From an uncultured Massilia sp. (lineage in GTDB: Bacteria; Pseudomonadota; Gammaproteobacteria; Burkholderiales; Burkholderiaceae): DNA of 64,000 nucleotides. The translations under genes and the position numbers were made by a program. The notes below the pieces were generated by a model that saw only the letters and a program-made list of their open reading frames with translations, ran no database searches and was not told the origin of the DNA. The stretch is taken from assembly GCA_946481275.1 (NCBI GenBank), contig CAMLMV010000026.1, forward strand, positions 32,573-96,572. The letters are read 5' to 3'. Position 1 is the stretch's first letter. Each line of letters opens with the position of its first letter. Positions 43,915-53,045 of this stretch are shown here, piece after piece.

Positions 43915-46900
43915 CTACGGCTGGCCCGCCGGGACGCGTCTCGCGAGGCGGCGCCACCATGGCCGCCGCGCCGGACGCTCGTACGCCTGGACGGCGGGCA
44001 CCGTGAGCGCGACGACCGTCCCACGTTCGGCGCCCGGCCCGATGTCGAGCCGCGCGCCGATCGCCGCCGCGCGCTCGCGCATGCCCGCGAGTCCCCAGTG
44101 GCCGGGGCGGGCGGCCTCGCGGATGCCGCGGCCGTCGTCGCTCACCCGCAGTTCGAACGCCTGCTCGCCGTAGGCCACCTCCAGCACGACCTCGCTCGCA
44201 TGCGCGTGCCGGAACGCGTTCTGCAGCGCTTCGCGGGCGATGAAGCACGCTTCCAGCGCGACGTCGCGGCACAGCGTGCGGCGCTGGCCCTCGACGCGCA
44301 CGTCGAAGCGCACGCCGAACTGCTCGCCGAGGATGTGGCCCAGCGGAACGACCGCGCCGACGAGGTCCTCGGCCGGCGCCGCCGCGCCGCGCAGCGCCGT
44401 CAGTTCGTCGCGGCCTTCGCGCAGCGCGTTCCTCGCCTGTTCGAGCGTGCGGTCGATCAGGGGCCGGTCCGGACAGTCCTGCGGCAGCCGGTCGCGCGCG
44501 TGCTCGAACAGCATCAGCAAGGCCTGCACGGATTGCATCAGCGTGTCGTGCAAGGTGCGCGCGATGCGTTCGCGTTCGCCCGCGCGCTCCTGCAGCAGGC
44601 GGCGCAGCTGCAGCGTGACCCGGCGCAGGCGCAGGCGGTACAGCAGCCAGGCGCCCAGCGCGAGGAGGGCGGCGCACAGCGCCTTGAACGGCGCGCTTTG
44701 CACGAACGTGGGCGCGATCGTGACGTCGAGCGCGGCGCCCGCCGGGTTCCACACGCCGTCCTCGTTGGCGGCGCTGACGGCGAAGCGGTAGCTGCCCGGC
44801 CCCAGGCGCGTGTAATAGGCCGTGCGGCGCGGGCCGGCGTCGCGCCAGTCGTCGTCGGCGCCTTCCAGTTTGTAGCGGAAGCGGACCCGCTCCGGCATCG
44901 TGAAGCTCGGGGCCGTGTAGGCGATCTGCAGGTCCCGCGTGCCGGCCGGCAGGATCAATCCGCCCGCCGCGTCGAAGGTACGTCCGCCGGCGGACACGCT
45001 CGTGATGTGCACGGGCGGCGCCAGCCGGTTGCGGGGCAGGCGGGCCGGGTCGATCCACGCGGCGCCGTCGGTGCCGTGCAGCCACAGGCGGCCGTCGGGC
45101 GCTTCCAGCAGGCTCGATTGCCCCGAGCGGAACTGGGCGATGCCGGGATAGCCGTCGGTCGCGTCGAACAGGTCGTACGTGGCGATGGTGCCGGCCGGCG
45201 CTTTCAGGAATGCGCGCCACTGCGCGGCCGGGATGCGAACGAGGCCGCGGCTCCCGTTCAGCCACAGGTCGCCGTCGGCGCGCAGCAGCATGCCGGTGAT
45301 GCCGGCCAGCGCCTGCGGCTCGGCGAGGCGGACCGGGACGAAGCGGCCGCCTGCCAGCATGGACAGGCCCTTGTCGCCGGCGGCCAGCAGCACGCCGCCC
45401 GCGTCGGCCACGCGTCCCACGATGCCGATGTCCAGGCCGTCCGCACTGCCGTAGCGCCTGACTCGCCCGTCGCGCAGGGCCACCACGGTGCTGTCGCGGT
45501 AGCCGAACCACAGCGTCCCGTCGGCCCCGCGCGCCATGCAGATGGGTTCCGGGTCCGGCACGCCGTACTCGTGCGCGGGATGCCAGCGGCCGCCGGCCCA
45601 CCGGTACAGCTTGTCGTACGCGAAGCCGGCCCACAGGCCGCTGCCGTCGTCCAGCACGATGCGCACGCCCGCGTCCATCGCCGCCTGCGGCACCCCATCC
45701 GGGAAAGGGATGCGCGTCCGTTCGCCGCCCTTGCGGCGTTCGATGAAGCCCGGGCGCGACAGGAGCAGGGCACCGTCGACCGCGGTCGCAAGCCCCTGCA
45801 CGTCGCGTTCGGGCTGCTCCGCGAGGCCGGCGGCGCCATGGCTCCACAAGCGGGGCTGGCGCATGCTCTCGGCCCTGGCCCACACGCGCCCGGCGTCGTC
45901 CAGCGCCAGGCCGACGTAGGAATACCCCGGCGGCAGGCCCGCCAGCACGACGCGGTCGCGCCGGTAGCGGTCGACGCCGCGCCGCGTACCGAGCCAGATA
46001 TTGCCTTCGCGGTCCTCGAACATCGTCATCGCGTCGCCGCTGAGCTGGCTCGCGGGGACATGCTGGCCCGGATCGGTACGCGGGTGCCAGACGTCGGTGT
46101 GCGCCAGCGCGTCCGGCCCCAGGCGGTGGAGTCCATTCCCTGCCTGCCACAGGTTGCCGTCGCGGTCGAAGATGGCGTCGAACGAGTACGACGTCATCCA
46201 CCAGTCGCGCGGACGCTGCGGCCTGGCCAGGCGCCCGGGCAGGCGCGTGACCCGGTCCAGGTACCACAGCCACATGTTCCCGCCGCGGTCGGCCATGACA
46301 TTGAAATGCTGGCCGGCGAGACCCGTCGACACGAAGCGGTCCACGCCCGGGTCGCGGACGTACAGTTCGTTTTCCGTATTCACCCACAGGCGCCCGTTCG
46401 GGTCGCGCCGGATGCCTTCCGAATTGCCGGACAGGCCCCAGTCGGCACCGATCTTGCGCCAGCGCGCGCCGTCCAGCATGAACAGGCCCGTACTGGTCGC
46501 GGCCCAGGTGCGTCCGCGCTCGTCCGCCACGATCGAATACACCGTGCCGGGCGCGTAGCCGTCGGCCTCCGCATAATGGCGCAGCCGGCCGTCGCGATAC
46601 ATTGACATGCCCGCATAGCGGTACCCGATCCATAGCGACCCGTCGGGAAACGCGCGCACCGTCGCGATCACGTTCGACAGCAGCGGTTGCCCGCCCAAAG
46701 ACCGGATGTGCTCGAAGCGCACGCCGTCGAAGCGGTACAGGCCGGACGGCGTGGCGAACCACATGAAGCCGCCCGTGTCCTGCGTCATTTCCCACACGTC
46801 GCCCGGCATGCCGTCCTTGCTCGTCCACGCGTCGTGGTGCAGCTGGGCGATGGAGAGCGCGGGGTCGAGCGCCTGCGCGCTGCCGGACGACAGCGCGAGA

Positions 46901-46926
46901 ATGAAGACGATGGCGGAACGGAACAT
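43915..46926 (-). CDS. Two-component sensor kinase with beta-propeller (Reg_prop/Y_Y_Y) periplasmic domain
   Basis: 1003 residues. A signal peptide (MFRSAIVFILALSSGSAQA) is followed by two seven-bladed propellers made of two-component-regulator repeats (WTSKDGMPGDVWEMTQDTGG, then repeated GNMWLW/GNLWQAG/GNIWLG units) and a Y_Y_Y domain at ~680-745 (FRYKLEGADDDWRDAG). One transmembrane helix (ALCAALLALGAWLLYRL) leads to a HisKA_3 dimerisation domain with the phosphoacceptor in ARTLHDTLMQSVQ and a HATPase (VSDDGRGIREA, HWGLAGMRERA). HisKA_3 kinases phosphorylate NarL/LuxR-type regulators; a FixJ-type one lies at 48550. Such sensors are known for oligosaccharide detection, but the ligand here is unknown. 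Promoter motif at 46962 lies 36 bases upstream. Confidence 0.95.
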   Translation of the reverse strand: MFRSAIVFILALSSGSAQALDPALSIAQLHHDAWTSKDGMPGDVWEMTQDTGGFMWFATPSGLYRFDGVRFEHIRSLGGQPLLSNVIATVRAFPDGSLWIGYRYAGMSMYRDGRLRHYAEADGYAPGTVYSIVADERGRTWAATSTGLFMLDGARWRKIGADWGLSGNSEGIRRDPNGRLWVNTENELYVRDPGVDRFVSTGLAGQHFNVMADRGGNMWLWYLDRVTRLPGRLARPQRPRDWWMTSYSFDAIFDRDGNLWQAGNGLHRLGPDALAHTDVWHPRTDPGQHVPASQLSGDAMTMFEDREGNIWLGTRRGVDRYRRDRVVLAGLPPGYSYVGLALDDAGRVWARAESMRQPRLWSHGAAGLAEQPERDVQGLATAVDGALLLSRPGFIERRKGGERTRIPFPDGVPQAAMDAGVRIVLDDGSGLWAGFAYDKLYRWAGGRWHPAHEYGVPDPEPICMARGADGTLWFGYRDSTVVALRDGRVRRYGSADGLDIGIVGRVADAGGVLLAAGDKGLSMLAGGRFVPVRLAEPQALAGITGMLLRADGDLWLNGSRGLVRIPAAQWRAFLKAPAGTIATYDLFDATDGYPGIAQFRSGQSSLLEAPDGRLWLHGTDGAAWIDPARLPRNRLAPPVHITSVSAGGRTFDAAGGLILPAGTRDLQIAYTAPSFTMPERVRFRYKLEGADDDWRDAGPRRTAYYTRLGPGSYRFAVSAANEDGVWNPAGAALDVTIAPTFVQSAPFKALCAALLALGAWLLYRLRLRRVTLQLRRLLQERAGERERIARTLHDTLMQSVQALLMLFEHARDRLPQDCPDRPLIDRTLEQARNALREGRDELTALRGAAAPAEDLVGAVVPLGHILGEQFGVRFDVRVEGQRRTLCRDVALEACFIAREALQNAFRHAHASEVVLEVAYGEQAFELRVSDDGRGIREAARPGHWGLAGMRERAAAIGARLDIGPGAERGTVVALTVPAVQAYERPARRPWWRRLARRVPAGQP

Positions 46927-46961
46927 TCGCCGGATTGTAAAGCACGCCGCGTCTGCGCGCC

Positions 46962-46977
46962 TATACGAACGGATACT
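46962..46977 (-). promoter_or_regulatory. Shared regulon motif, copy a
   Basis: TATACGAACGGATACT on the plus strand. On the minus strand its end supplies a TATA-like -10 for the propeller kinase, whose start is 36 bases away. The divergent isochorismatase-like gene starts 67 bases to the right. Confidence 0.55.
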
Positions 46978-47043
46978 GGCGATGCGGGAGGGGCGGGACT
47001 ACCATGGCCTGGCCTATCCACCCATCCCTCCCAGAGGATCCCC

Positions 47044-47730
47044 ATGAGCAATCCGAAACTCGAAGTGCTGACGCCGCAGAACAGCCAGATCATCTTCATC
47101 GATCACCAGCCGCAGATGGCATTCGGCGTCCAGTCCATCGACCGCCAGGTCCTGAAGAACAACACCGTCGGCCTCGCCAAGGCCGCGCGCACGTTCAACA
47201 TCCCGACGACCATCACCACCGTCGAGACGCAAGGCTTCTCGGGTTATACGTACCCGGAACTGCTGGACGTGTTCCCGAACCAGCCCATCCTCGAGCGCAC
47301 CTCGATGAACTCGTGGGACGACCAGAAAGTGCGCGACGCGCTGGCCGCCAACGGCCGCAAGAAGGTCGTCGTCGCCGGCCTGTGGACGGAAGTCTGCAAC
47401 ACCACCTTCGCCCTGTGCGCGATGCTGGAAGGCGGCTACGAGATCTACATGGTCGCGGACGCCTCGGGCGGCACGACCAGGGAAGCCCACGACTACGCCA
47501 TGCAGCGCATGATCCAGGCCGGCGTCGTGCCGGTGACCTGGCAGCAGGTGCTGCTCGAGTGGCAGCGCGACTGGGCGCACAAGGACACCTATGACGCCGT
47601 GACCGGCATCGCCAAGGAGCACTCGGGCGCATACGGCATGGGCATCGACTACGCGTACACGATGGTGCACAAGGCACCGCAACGCGGCACCACCAGCCAC
47701 GAGACGCTGGCGCCGGTACCGGCACGCTGA
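47044..47730 (+). CDS. Isochorismatase-like cysteine hydrolase (YcaC type)
   Basis: 228 residues. The catalytic triad of the family is present: Asp in FIDHQPQMAFG, a Lys in the KKVVVAGLWTE region and the nucleophilic Cys in GLWTEVCN, with the non-prolyl VAGLW turn. It is closest to the YcaC subgroup, octameric cytosolic hydrolases of unknown physiological substrate. The C-terminal extension (GIDYAYTMVHKAPQR) is common in that subgroup. The start at 47044 follows an AGAGGAT box. XapX and the two regulators follow on the same strand, so this may be the first gene of a short signalling operon. Confidence 0.92.
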   Translation: MSNPKLEVLTPQNSQIIFIDHQPQMAFGVQSIDRQVLKNNTVGLAKAARTFNIPTTITTVETQGFSGYTYPELLDVFPNQPILERTSMNSWDDQKVRDALAANGRKKVVVAGLWTEVCNTTFALCAMLEGGYEIYMVADASGGTTREAHDYAMQRMIQAGVVPVTWQQVLLEWQRDWAHKDTYDAVTGIAKEHSGAYGMGIDYAYTMVHKAPQRGTTSHETLAPVPAR

Positions 47731-47826
47731 TGTTTCGCGCGCGCCGGCCACCCCGGCGCGTGCGTCCGCGGCTCCGGCGCCTATCCGCGCCGGGGCCGCT
47801 CCCGCCATTCATCCACAGGGGGATGT

Positions 47827-48102
47827 ATGAAGTTCTACCTGGTTTCCTTGGCAGTCGGCCTGCTGGTCGGCTGCATCTACGCATTGCTGCAGGTGCGTTC
47901 GCCCGCGCCGCCGGCGATCGCGCTGATCGGCCTGTTCGGCATGCTCGTGGGCGAGCAGGCCGTGCCCATCGCCAAGCGCCTGATCTCCGGCGAGCCCGTC
48001 ACCATTTCCTGGTTCCGCAGCGAGTGCGTGAGCCGCATCAGCGGCGTGACGCCGCCCCCCGCACCCGCGGACGACAAGGCCGGCCATGATCGCGCAGCCT
48101 GA
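47827..48102 (+). CDS. XapX domain protein
   Basis: 91 residues. The XapX (DUF1427) core is two membrane helices with FYLVSLAVGLLVGCIYALLQVRSPAPPAIALIGLFGMLVGEQ. A C-terminal tail of ~40 residues (AKRLISGEPVTISWFRSECV) follows. XapX proteins are inner-membrane peptides of unknown role, often beside isochorismatase-like or amidohydrolase genes. It overlaps the receiver gene by 17 bases. A shorter homologue sits at 61661. Confidence 0.88.
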   Translation: MKFYLVSLAVGLLVGCIYALLQVRSPAPPAIALIGLFGMLVGEQAVPIAKRLISGEPVTISWFRSECVSRISGVTPPPAPADDKAGHDRAA

Positions 48103-48481
48103 CGGCAGCCAGACGGTGCTCGTGGTGGACGACGACGACACCGTCCGCACCGGCATGCTCGGCCTGCTGCGCGCCGCCGGCTACGCGGCCCAGGGCTACC
48201 ACAGCGCGGCCGCCGCGCTGGACGCCTGCGACCCCGTGCGCGCCCACTGCGCCGTGCTCGACATCCACATCGGCGAGCCGGACGGCTTTGCGCTGCGCGA
48301 AAGCCTGCGCGCGCTGGCGCCGGGCCTGCCCGTCATCTTCATCACGGGCGACGACGACCCCGCGCTCGTCCAGCGCGCGGGCAGCGTCGGCGCGCTGACA
48401 TTGCTGCTCAAGCCGGTCGATGCCGACTGCCTGCTGGCGCTGATCGATTCCATCCCGGTGCCGCCGGACGCCATCCAGTGA
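48086..48481 (+). CDS. Stand-alone response-regulator receiver domain
   Basis: 131 residues, one CheY-like domain with the acidic pocket (VLVVDDDDTVR), phosphoacceptor Asp59 (AVLDIHIGEPDG), Thr (VIFITGDDD) and Lys (LLLKPVDAD). There is no output domain, so it probably acts by protein contact or as a phosphate sink. It overlaps XapX upstream and touches the FixJ-type regulator downstream. Sequence order (receiver, then FixJ) suggests a phosphorelay fed by a soluble or propeller kinase in this region. Confidence 0.9.
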   Translation: MIAQPDGSQTVLVVDDDDTVRTGMLGLLRAAGYAAQGYHSAAAALDACDPVRAHCAVLDIHIGEPDGFALRESLRALAPGLPVIFITGDDDPALVQRAGSVGALTLLLKPVDADCLLALIDSIPVPPDAIQ

Positions 48482-48549
48482 TGGCCGGCCCTCCGCGCAA
48501 CCCCGCGTTTTCCGCTATGCTTGCGTCTGCAACAGACGAGGAGGCAGGC

Positions 48550-49173
48550 ATGGGCGGGCGGATGGTGATGGTGGTGGACGACGATGCGAACGTGCGTTCC
48601 GGCCTCGAACACCTGCTCGAGGCGGAGGGGTATGACGTGCGCGCATTCGCCGACGCCGCCGACTTCCTCGTGCAGCCGGCGCCGCCCGTGCCGGCCTGCC
48701 TGATCCTGGACATGCAGATGCCCCAGCTGGACGGCATGAGCGTGCTGCAGCACATGGCGGAGCGCCACCTCGCGCTCCCCGTCATCTTCCTGACCGGCCA
48801 CGGCACGATTCCGCTGTCCGTGGCCGCGATGAAGGCGGGCGCCAACGAATTCCTCACCAAGCCCGTCGACCCGGACGCGCTGCTGGCCGCCGTCGACGAG
48901 GCGCTGGCCAGCGATGCGAGCCGCATCGCGCAGCGGAGTGAAGTCGACGAACTGGCGCGCCGCCATGCCCAGCTCACGCCGCGCGAGCGCGAAGTGTTCG
49001 GGCTTGCAATCGGCGGGTTGTTGAACAAGCAGATCGCGGACGAGATGGGCATCAGCGAGATCATGGCGAAGGTCCACAAGCGCAACCTGATGCAGAAGAT
49101 GCAGACGCGCACACTGGCCGAACTGGTGCGCATGGCCGAGAAGCTCGGCATCGCGAGCGTGCGCAGCCGCTGA
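48550..49173 (+). CDS. FixJ/NarL-type response regulator with LuxR DNA-binding domain
   Basis: 207 residues. The receiver has phosphoacceptor Asp54 (LILDMQMPQLDG), Thr (VIFLTGHGTIPLS) and Lys (EFLTKPVDPD); the LuxR helix-turn-helix is at ~140-195 (LTPREREVFGLAIGGLLNKQ). The recognition helix is slightly unusual (ISEIMAKVHKRNLMQKM, with Ile-Met where ITVK is common). I start at 48550 because of GAGGAGG upstream; the frame is open to 48478, where ATGA overlaps the receiver gene. It is the best candidate for binding the motif repeated five times in this region. Copy B of the MITE-like repeat follows. Confidence 0.93.
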   Translation: MGGRMVMVVDDDANVRSGLEHLLEAEGYDVRAFADAADFLVQPAPPVPACLILDMQMPQLDGMSVLQHMAERHLALPVIFLTGHGTIPLSVAAMKAGANEFLTKPVDPDALLAAVDEALASDASRIAQRSEVDELARRHAQLTPREREVFGLAIGGLLNKQIADEMGISEIMAKVHKRNLMQKMQTRTLAELVRMAEKLGIASVRSR

Positions 49174-49190
49174 GCCTTCCATCCTGGGGA

Positions 49191-49346
49191 ATTCGGGGTC
49201 AGAGCACTTTTTGGTGCACTGTTTTTCGGGCAATCCCGTCGGCCGGAAGAAGCGGGTAACGTTCGTTAACGCACCCGTATAGCGCTGCAGATGGGCAAAG
49301 CAATGGCATAGTGAACATTGATCAGAAATGTGCTCTGACCCCGAAT
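49191..49346. repeat. MITE-like element, copy B
   Basis: 156 bp with inverted ends ATTCGGGGTCAGAGCAC and GTGCTCTGACCCCGAAT. The first 16 bases inside the left end (TTTTTGGTGCA) and the last inside the right end (ATTGATCAGAAAT) match copy A at 10098-10251; the middle is recognisably related but diverged. It lies between two genes, 17 bases after the FixJ stop and 46 bases beyond the convergent hydrolase, so it may also serve as a bidirectional hairpin. Confidence 0.85.
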
Positions 49347-49392
49347 CTACGTTCTCACGTGATCCGGCGCGTGGCCGGATCACGTTCACACA

Positions 49393-50346
49393 TCAACCCT
49401 TGATGAAGGCGAGGATGTCGGCGTTGATGACGTCCGCATGCGTCGTCGGCATCCCGTGCGGGAAGCCTTTATAGGTCTTCAAGGTGCCGTGCGGGAGCAG
49501 CTTGGCGGACAGCACGCCGGAGTCGGCATACGGCACGATCTGGTCGTCGTCGCCGTGCTGGACCAGCACCGGCAGCGTGATCTTCTTGAGGTCGGCCGTG
49601 AAGTCGGTCTGCGAGAACGCGACGACGCCGTCGTAATGGGCCTTGGCGCCGCCCATCATGCCCTGGCGCCACCAGTTCTGGATGATGCCTTCCTGCGGCT
49701 TCACGCCCGGACGGTTGAAGCCGTAGAACGGGCCGGACGGCAGGTCGCGGTAGAACTGCGCGCGGTTCGTCGCGACCTGTTGCTGGATGCCGTCGAAGAC
49801 GTCCTTCGGGAGACCGCCCGGGTTCGAAGCGGTCTTGACCATGATCGGCGGCACGGCCGCGATCAGCACGGCTTTCGACGCGCGCGACTGGCCGTGGCGG
49901 GCCAGGTAGCGCACGACCTCACCGCCGCCCGTCGAGTGGCCGACGTGGATCGCGCCCTTCAGGTCCAGGTGCTGGACGACGGCCGCCAGGTCGTCGGCGT
50001 AATGGTCCATGTCGTGGCCGAAGCCGACCTGCGTGGAGCGGCCGTGGCCGCGGCGGTCATGCGCGATCACGCGGAAGCCGCGCTGCACGAAGTACATCAT
50101 CTGGGAGTCCCAGTCGTCCGAGCTCAGCGGCCAGCCGTGCGAGAACACGATCGGCGTGCCGCTGCCCCAGTCCTTGTAGAAGATGTCGACGCCGTCCTTC
50201 GTGCGCACGTAGCTCGACGTCATGCGGGCGGCGCCGCCTTTCGGTTCTGTCGCGGCCTCGGCCGACCCGGCGGCGGCCATCATGGCCAGGGGCAGCGCGG
50301 CGGCGCCGCCCAGCATGCTGCGGCGCCTGGCGTTCATACCGTTCAT
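49393..50346 (-). CDS. Exported alpha/beta hydrolase, non-haem haloperoxidase-like
   Basis: 317 residues. The leader [26 protein letters not shown] is a probable Tat signal, so the enzyme would be exported folded. The hydrolase fold is complete: [12 protein letters not shown] (oxyanion), nucleophile Ser in [10 protein letters not shown], Asp in [10 protein letters not shown] and His near FPHGMPTTH. This is the cofactor-free chloroperoxidase/esterase family, in which perhydrolysis of acids with peroxide is a side activity. A cytosolic homologue without leader is at 61825. Confidence 0.92.
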   Translation of the reverse strand: MNGMNARRRSMLGGAAALPLAMMAAAGSAEAATEPKGGAARMTSSYVRTKDGVDIFYKDWGSGTPIVFSHGWPLSSDDWDSQMMYFVQRGFRVIAHDRRGHGRSTQVGFGHDMDHYADDLAAVVQHLDLKGAIHVGHSTGGGEVVRYLARHGQSRASKAVLIAAVPPIMVKTASNPGGLPKDVFDGIQQQVATNRAQFYRDLPSGPFYGFNRPGVKPQEGIIQNWWRQGMMGGAKAHYDGVVAFSQTDFTADLKKITLPVLVQHGDDDQIVPYADSGVLSAKLLPHGTLKTYKGFPHGMPTTHADVINADILAFIKG

Positions 50347-50446
50347 ATCGTTTCCCTTCTCGTTTGGATGTTGTTGTGATGAACCGATGTTCAGGTACTA
50401 CGATGCCCGATGCGAGCGGTAAAAACCACTCGCCGGAATATAGGGA

Positions 50447-51154
50447 TCACGCTGTCGCGGGTGCCGCTTCCAGCGCCGGCCAGTCCAGTAGCACGAGCCA
50501 AGCGAGCAGGGCGAGCGCGGGCAGGAAGCACCAGAACCCGACCGCCATCCACGCCATGCCGCCCGCGACGCAGCCGAGCGCGAACGCGAGCACGGGCCAG
50601 AAGAACTTCACGAAGCGCGCCCTGACGGCCGGCGTGGCGCGACCGGTGGCCAGGTCCGTCATGTCGATCAGGAGTTCCGTCACGTTGCCGGTCATGACCG
50701 TCGTGGGCGCGATGCGGCCCAGCTGCAGCTTGCCGACGGCGTTCTGCACGCCCATCGCCGCGGTGCCCAGCATGCCGGTCACGAGGACGAGCGGCGCTTC
50801 CGGCCCCGCCAGTGGCGATGCCGCCAGGCCCGCGATCATGAACAGCGCCAGCAGCACGAGCTGCATGCCCAGCAGCGGACGCGCCGGATTGTGGCCGAGG
50901 CGCGCGCAGCGCACGTCCATCAGGCGCGCCAAGACGACGCCGGCCGCGAACGCGGGAATCGCGAGGAATTTCAACGGCAGCACGCCGGCGTGCGACGGTC
51001 GAGCGAGCTCGCTGCCGATGAGGACGAAGTTGCCCGTCACGTGCGCGGTGAACAGGCCGAACAGGCCGACGAATGCGGACGTGTCGATGTAGCCGGCCAG
51101 CAGGCCGAGGCCGACGCCGAGCGTCAGGTCACTGGGTTTCATGGTCATCGTCAT
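50447..51154 (-). CDS. DUF1275 (YoaK-like) membrane protein
   Basis: 235 residues with six to seven membrane helices. The family signature is in the first two helices (GLLAGYIDTSAFVGLFGLFTAHVTGNFV), and the second (MGVQNAVGKLQLGRIAPTTVMTGNVTELLID) follows in the middle. The ATG at 51154 has GAGGAG upstream. The gene starts 4 bases after the amidohydrolase stop, so the two form an operon. Transport is often assumed for this family but not proven. Confidence 0.92.
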   Translation of the reverse strand: MTMTMKPSDLTLGVGLGLLAGYIDTSAFVGLFGLFTAHVTGNFVLIGSELARPSHAGVLPLKFLAIPAFAAGVVLARLMDVRCARLGHNPARPLLGMQLVLLALFMIAGLAASPLAGPEAPLVLVTGMLGTAAMGVQNAVGKLQLGRIAPTTVMTGNVTELLIDMTDLATGRATPAVRARFVKFFWPVLAFALGCVAGGMAWMAVGFWCFLPALALLAWLVLLDWPALEAAPATA

Positions 51155-51158
51155 CTCC

Positions 51159-53021
51159 TCAGAACGCGAAGCAGCTGCAGCCGAACGCGCCCCAGAACGC
51201 GCTGAAATCGGACACCGGCACGTCGGACTTGCGGGCGCGGTCGTGCGCATGCGCGTGCACGGAACACGCGCCGCGGCACTGGTGCGGCAGCTTCGCGGTA
51301 ACCGGTTGCTGGACGGGGCGATAGTGGCCCGGCACTTTCGCGACGGGTGACCACTCGGGCAGCACGGGCAGGGCGGGCGGCGCCAGCCTGTCGAACGGTC
51401 CCTGGCCGAACACGATGCGCCCGCCCACGACGGTCAGCACGGATTCGATGGCCTTGATCGCTTCCTCGTCCGCGCGGAAGTAGTCGGCCGAGAGCACCGC
51501 GAGGTCGGCCAGCATGCCTTCCTGGATGCGGCCTTTCTGACCCTGCTCGCTGGAGAACCAGGCACTGCCCGCGGTCCACAGTTCCAGCGCCGTGTGGCGG
51601 TCGAGACGCGAGCCCGCATCGTACAGCCGCAGGCCGCCGACGGTGCGGCCGGAGACGAGCCAGTACAGCGCCGTCCACGGGTTGTAGCTGGCCACGCGGG
51701 TGGCGTCCGTGCCGGCGCCGACGGGCACGTCCGCATCCAGCATGCGCCTGATCGGCGGCGTCGATTCCGCGGCTTTCGCGCCGTAGCGGTCGACGAAGTA
51801 TTCGCCCTGGAACGCCATGCGGTGCTGGATCGCGATGCCGCCGCCGAGCGCTTTTACGCGCTCGATGTTGCGCGGGGTGATGGTCTCGGCGTGGTCGAAC
51901 ATCCAGCGCAGGCCGTTGAACGGGATCTCGCGGTCGACCTTTTCGAACACGTCCAGCATGCGCGAGATGGATTCGTCGTACGTCGCGTGCAGGCGGAACG
52001 GCCAGCGGCTCGACACGAGGTGGCGCACCACTTGCTCGAGTTCATCCTCCATGCCGGCCGGCAGGTCCGGGCGCGGTTCCAGGAAGTCCTCGAAGTCGGC
52101 GGCGGAAAACACGAGCATCTCGCCCGCGCCGTTGTGGCGGTACCAGTCGGTGCCCTGGCCCGGCGTCACCATCTCCGTCCACTTCCTGAAGTCGTCGAGT
52201 TCCTTGCCCTTGTTCTGCGTAAACAGGTTGTAGGCGATGCGGATCGTCAGCTGGTCTTGCGCGGCCAGCTGTTCGACGACCTGGTAATCCTCGGGATAAT
52301 TCTGGAAGCCGCCGCCCGCGTCGATCGCGCTCGTGAGGCCGAGGCGGTTCAGTTCGCGCATGAAGTGGCGGGTCGAATTGATCTGCTGCTCCAGCGGCAG
52401 TTTCGGGCCCTTGGCCAGGGTCGCGTACAGGATCATCGCGTTGGGGCGCGCGATCAGCATGCCGGTCGGGTTGCCGGCGGCGTCGCGCACGATCTCGCCG
52501 CCCGGCGGGTTCGGCGTCGTCTTGTCGTAGCCGACGGCGCGCAGGGCCGCGCGGTTGAGCAGGGCGCGGTCGTACAGGTGCAGTACGAACACGGGCGTGT
52601 CGGGCGCGGCGGCGTTGAGTTCCTCGAGGGTCGGCATGCGCTGTTCCGCGAACTGGAATTCGTTCCAGCCGCCGACGACGCGCACCCATTGCGGGTTCGG
52701 CGTGCGGTCGGTCTGCTCCTTCAGCATGCGCAGCGCATCGGCCAGCGACGGCACGCCTTCCCAGCGCAGCTCGAGGTTGTAATTCAGGCCGCCGCGGATC
52801 AGGTGCAGGTGCGAGTCGTTCAGGCCCGGGATGACGGTGTGGCCGTCCAGGTCGACCACGCGGGTCGTGTCGCCGCGGTGGCGCATGACGTCGGCGGCCT
52901 CACCCACGGCGACGAAGCGGCCGTCGGCGATGGCGACCGCGTCCGCCTTCGGGTTGGACCGGTCGAGCGTGTGGAAGCGGCCGTTGGTGAGGATCAGGTC
53001 GGCAATGGCGGGTGTGTTCAT
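51159..53021 (-). CDS. YtcJ-like amidohydrolase (amidohydrolase family 3) with Cys-rich tail
   Basis: 620 residues. The amidohydrolase barrel has the HxH metal motif in NDSHLHLIRGG, later His residues in RLHATYDES and FDHAETIT, and the closing Asp in GAGTDATRVASYNPW. The last ~40 residues after GHYRPVQQ form a tail with CRGACSVHAHAH and a GCSCFAF end that is not part of the barrel; the Cys/His content suggests metal or membrane binding. It is cytosolic by sequence (no signal). Substrate unknown. Co-transcribed with the DUF1275 gene 4 bases downstream. Confidence 0.92.
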   Translation of the reverse strand: MNTPAIADLILTNGRFHTLDRSNPKADAVAIADGRFVAVGEAADVMRHRGDTTRVVDLDGHTVIPGLNDSHLHLIRGGLNYNLELRWEGVPSLADALRMLKEQTDRTPNPQWVRVVGGWNEFQFAEQRMPTLEELNAAAPDTPVFVLHLYDRALLNRAALRAVGYDKTTPNPPGGEIVRDAAGNPTGMLIARPNAMILYATLAKGPKLPLEQQINSTRHFMRELNRLGLTSAIDAGGGFQNYPEDYQVVEQLAAQDQLTIRIAYNLFTQNKGKELDDFRKWTEMVTPGQGTDWYRHNGAGEMLVFSAADFEDFLEPRPDLPAGMEDELEQVVRHLVSSRWPFRLHATYDESISRMLDVFEKVDREIPFNGLRWMFDHAETITPRNIERVKALGGGIAIQHRMAFQGEYFVDRYGAKAAESTPPIRRMLDADVPVGAGTDATRVASYNPWTALYWLVSGRTVGGLRLYDAGSRLDRHTALELWTAGSAWFSSEQGQKGRIQEGMLADLAVLSADYFRADEEAIKAIESVLTVVGGRIVFGQGPFDRLAPPALPVLPEWSPVAKVPGHYRPVQQPVTAKLPHQCRGACSVHAHAHDRARKSDVPVSDFSAFWGAFGCSCFAF

Positions 53022-53045
53022 GGGTTTCTCCAGTATGTAAACATA

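Noticed and set aside
44098..46605. An 835-codon open frame opposite the propeller kinase
   Set aside because: The same GC-bias artefact; the minus-strand frame has clear propeller, Y_Y_Y and kinase domains.
53033..53045. TATGTAAACATA inverted repeat as a sixth copy of the regional motif
   Set aside because: It shares only the flanking AGTAT and TAT with the motif and lacks the CGAANGG core; it is noted as a possible separate operator.
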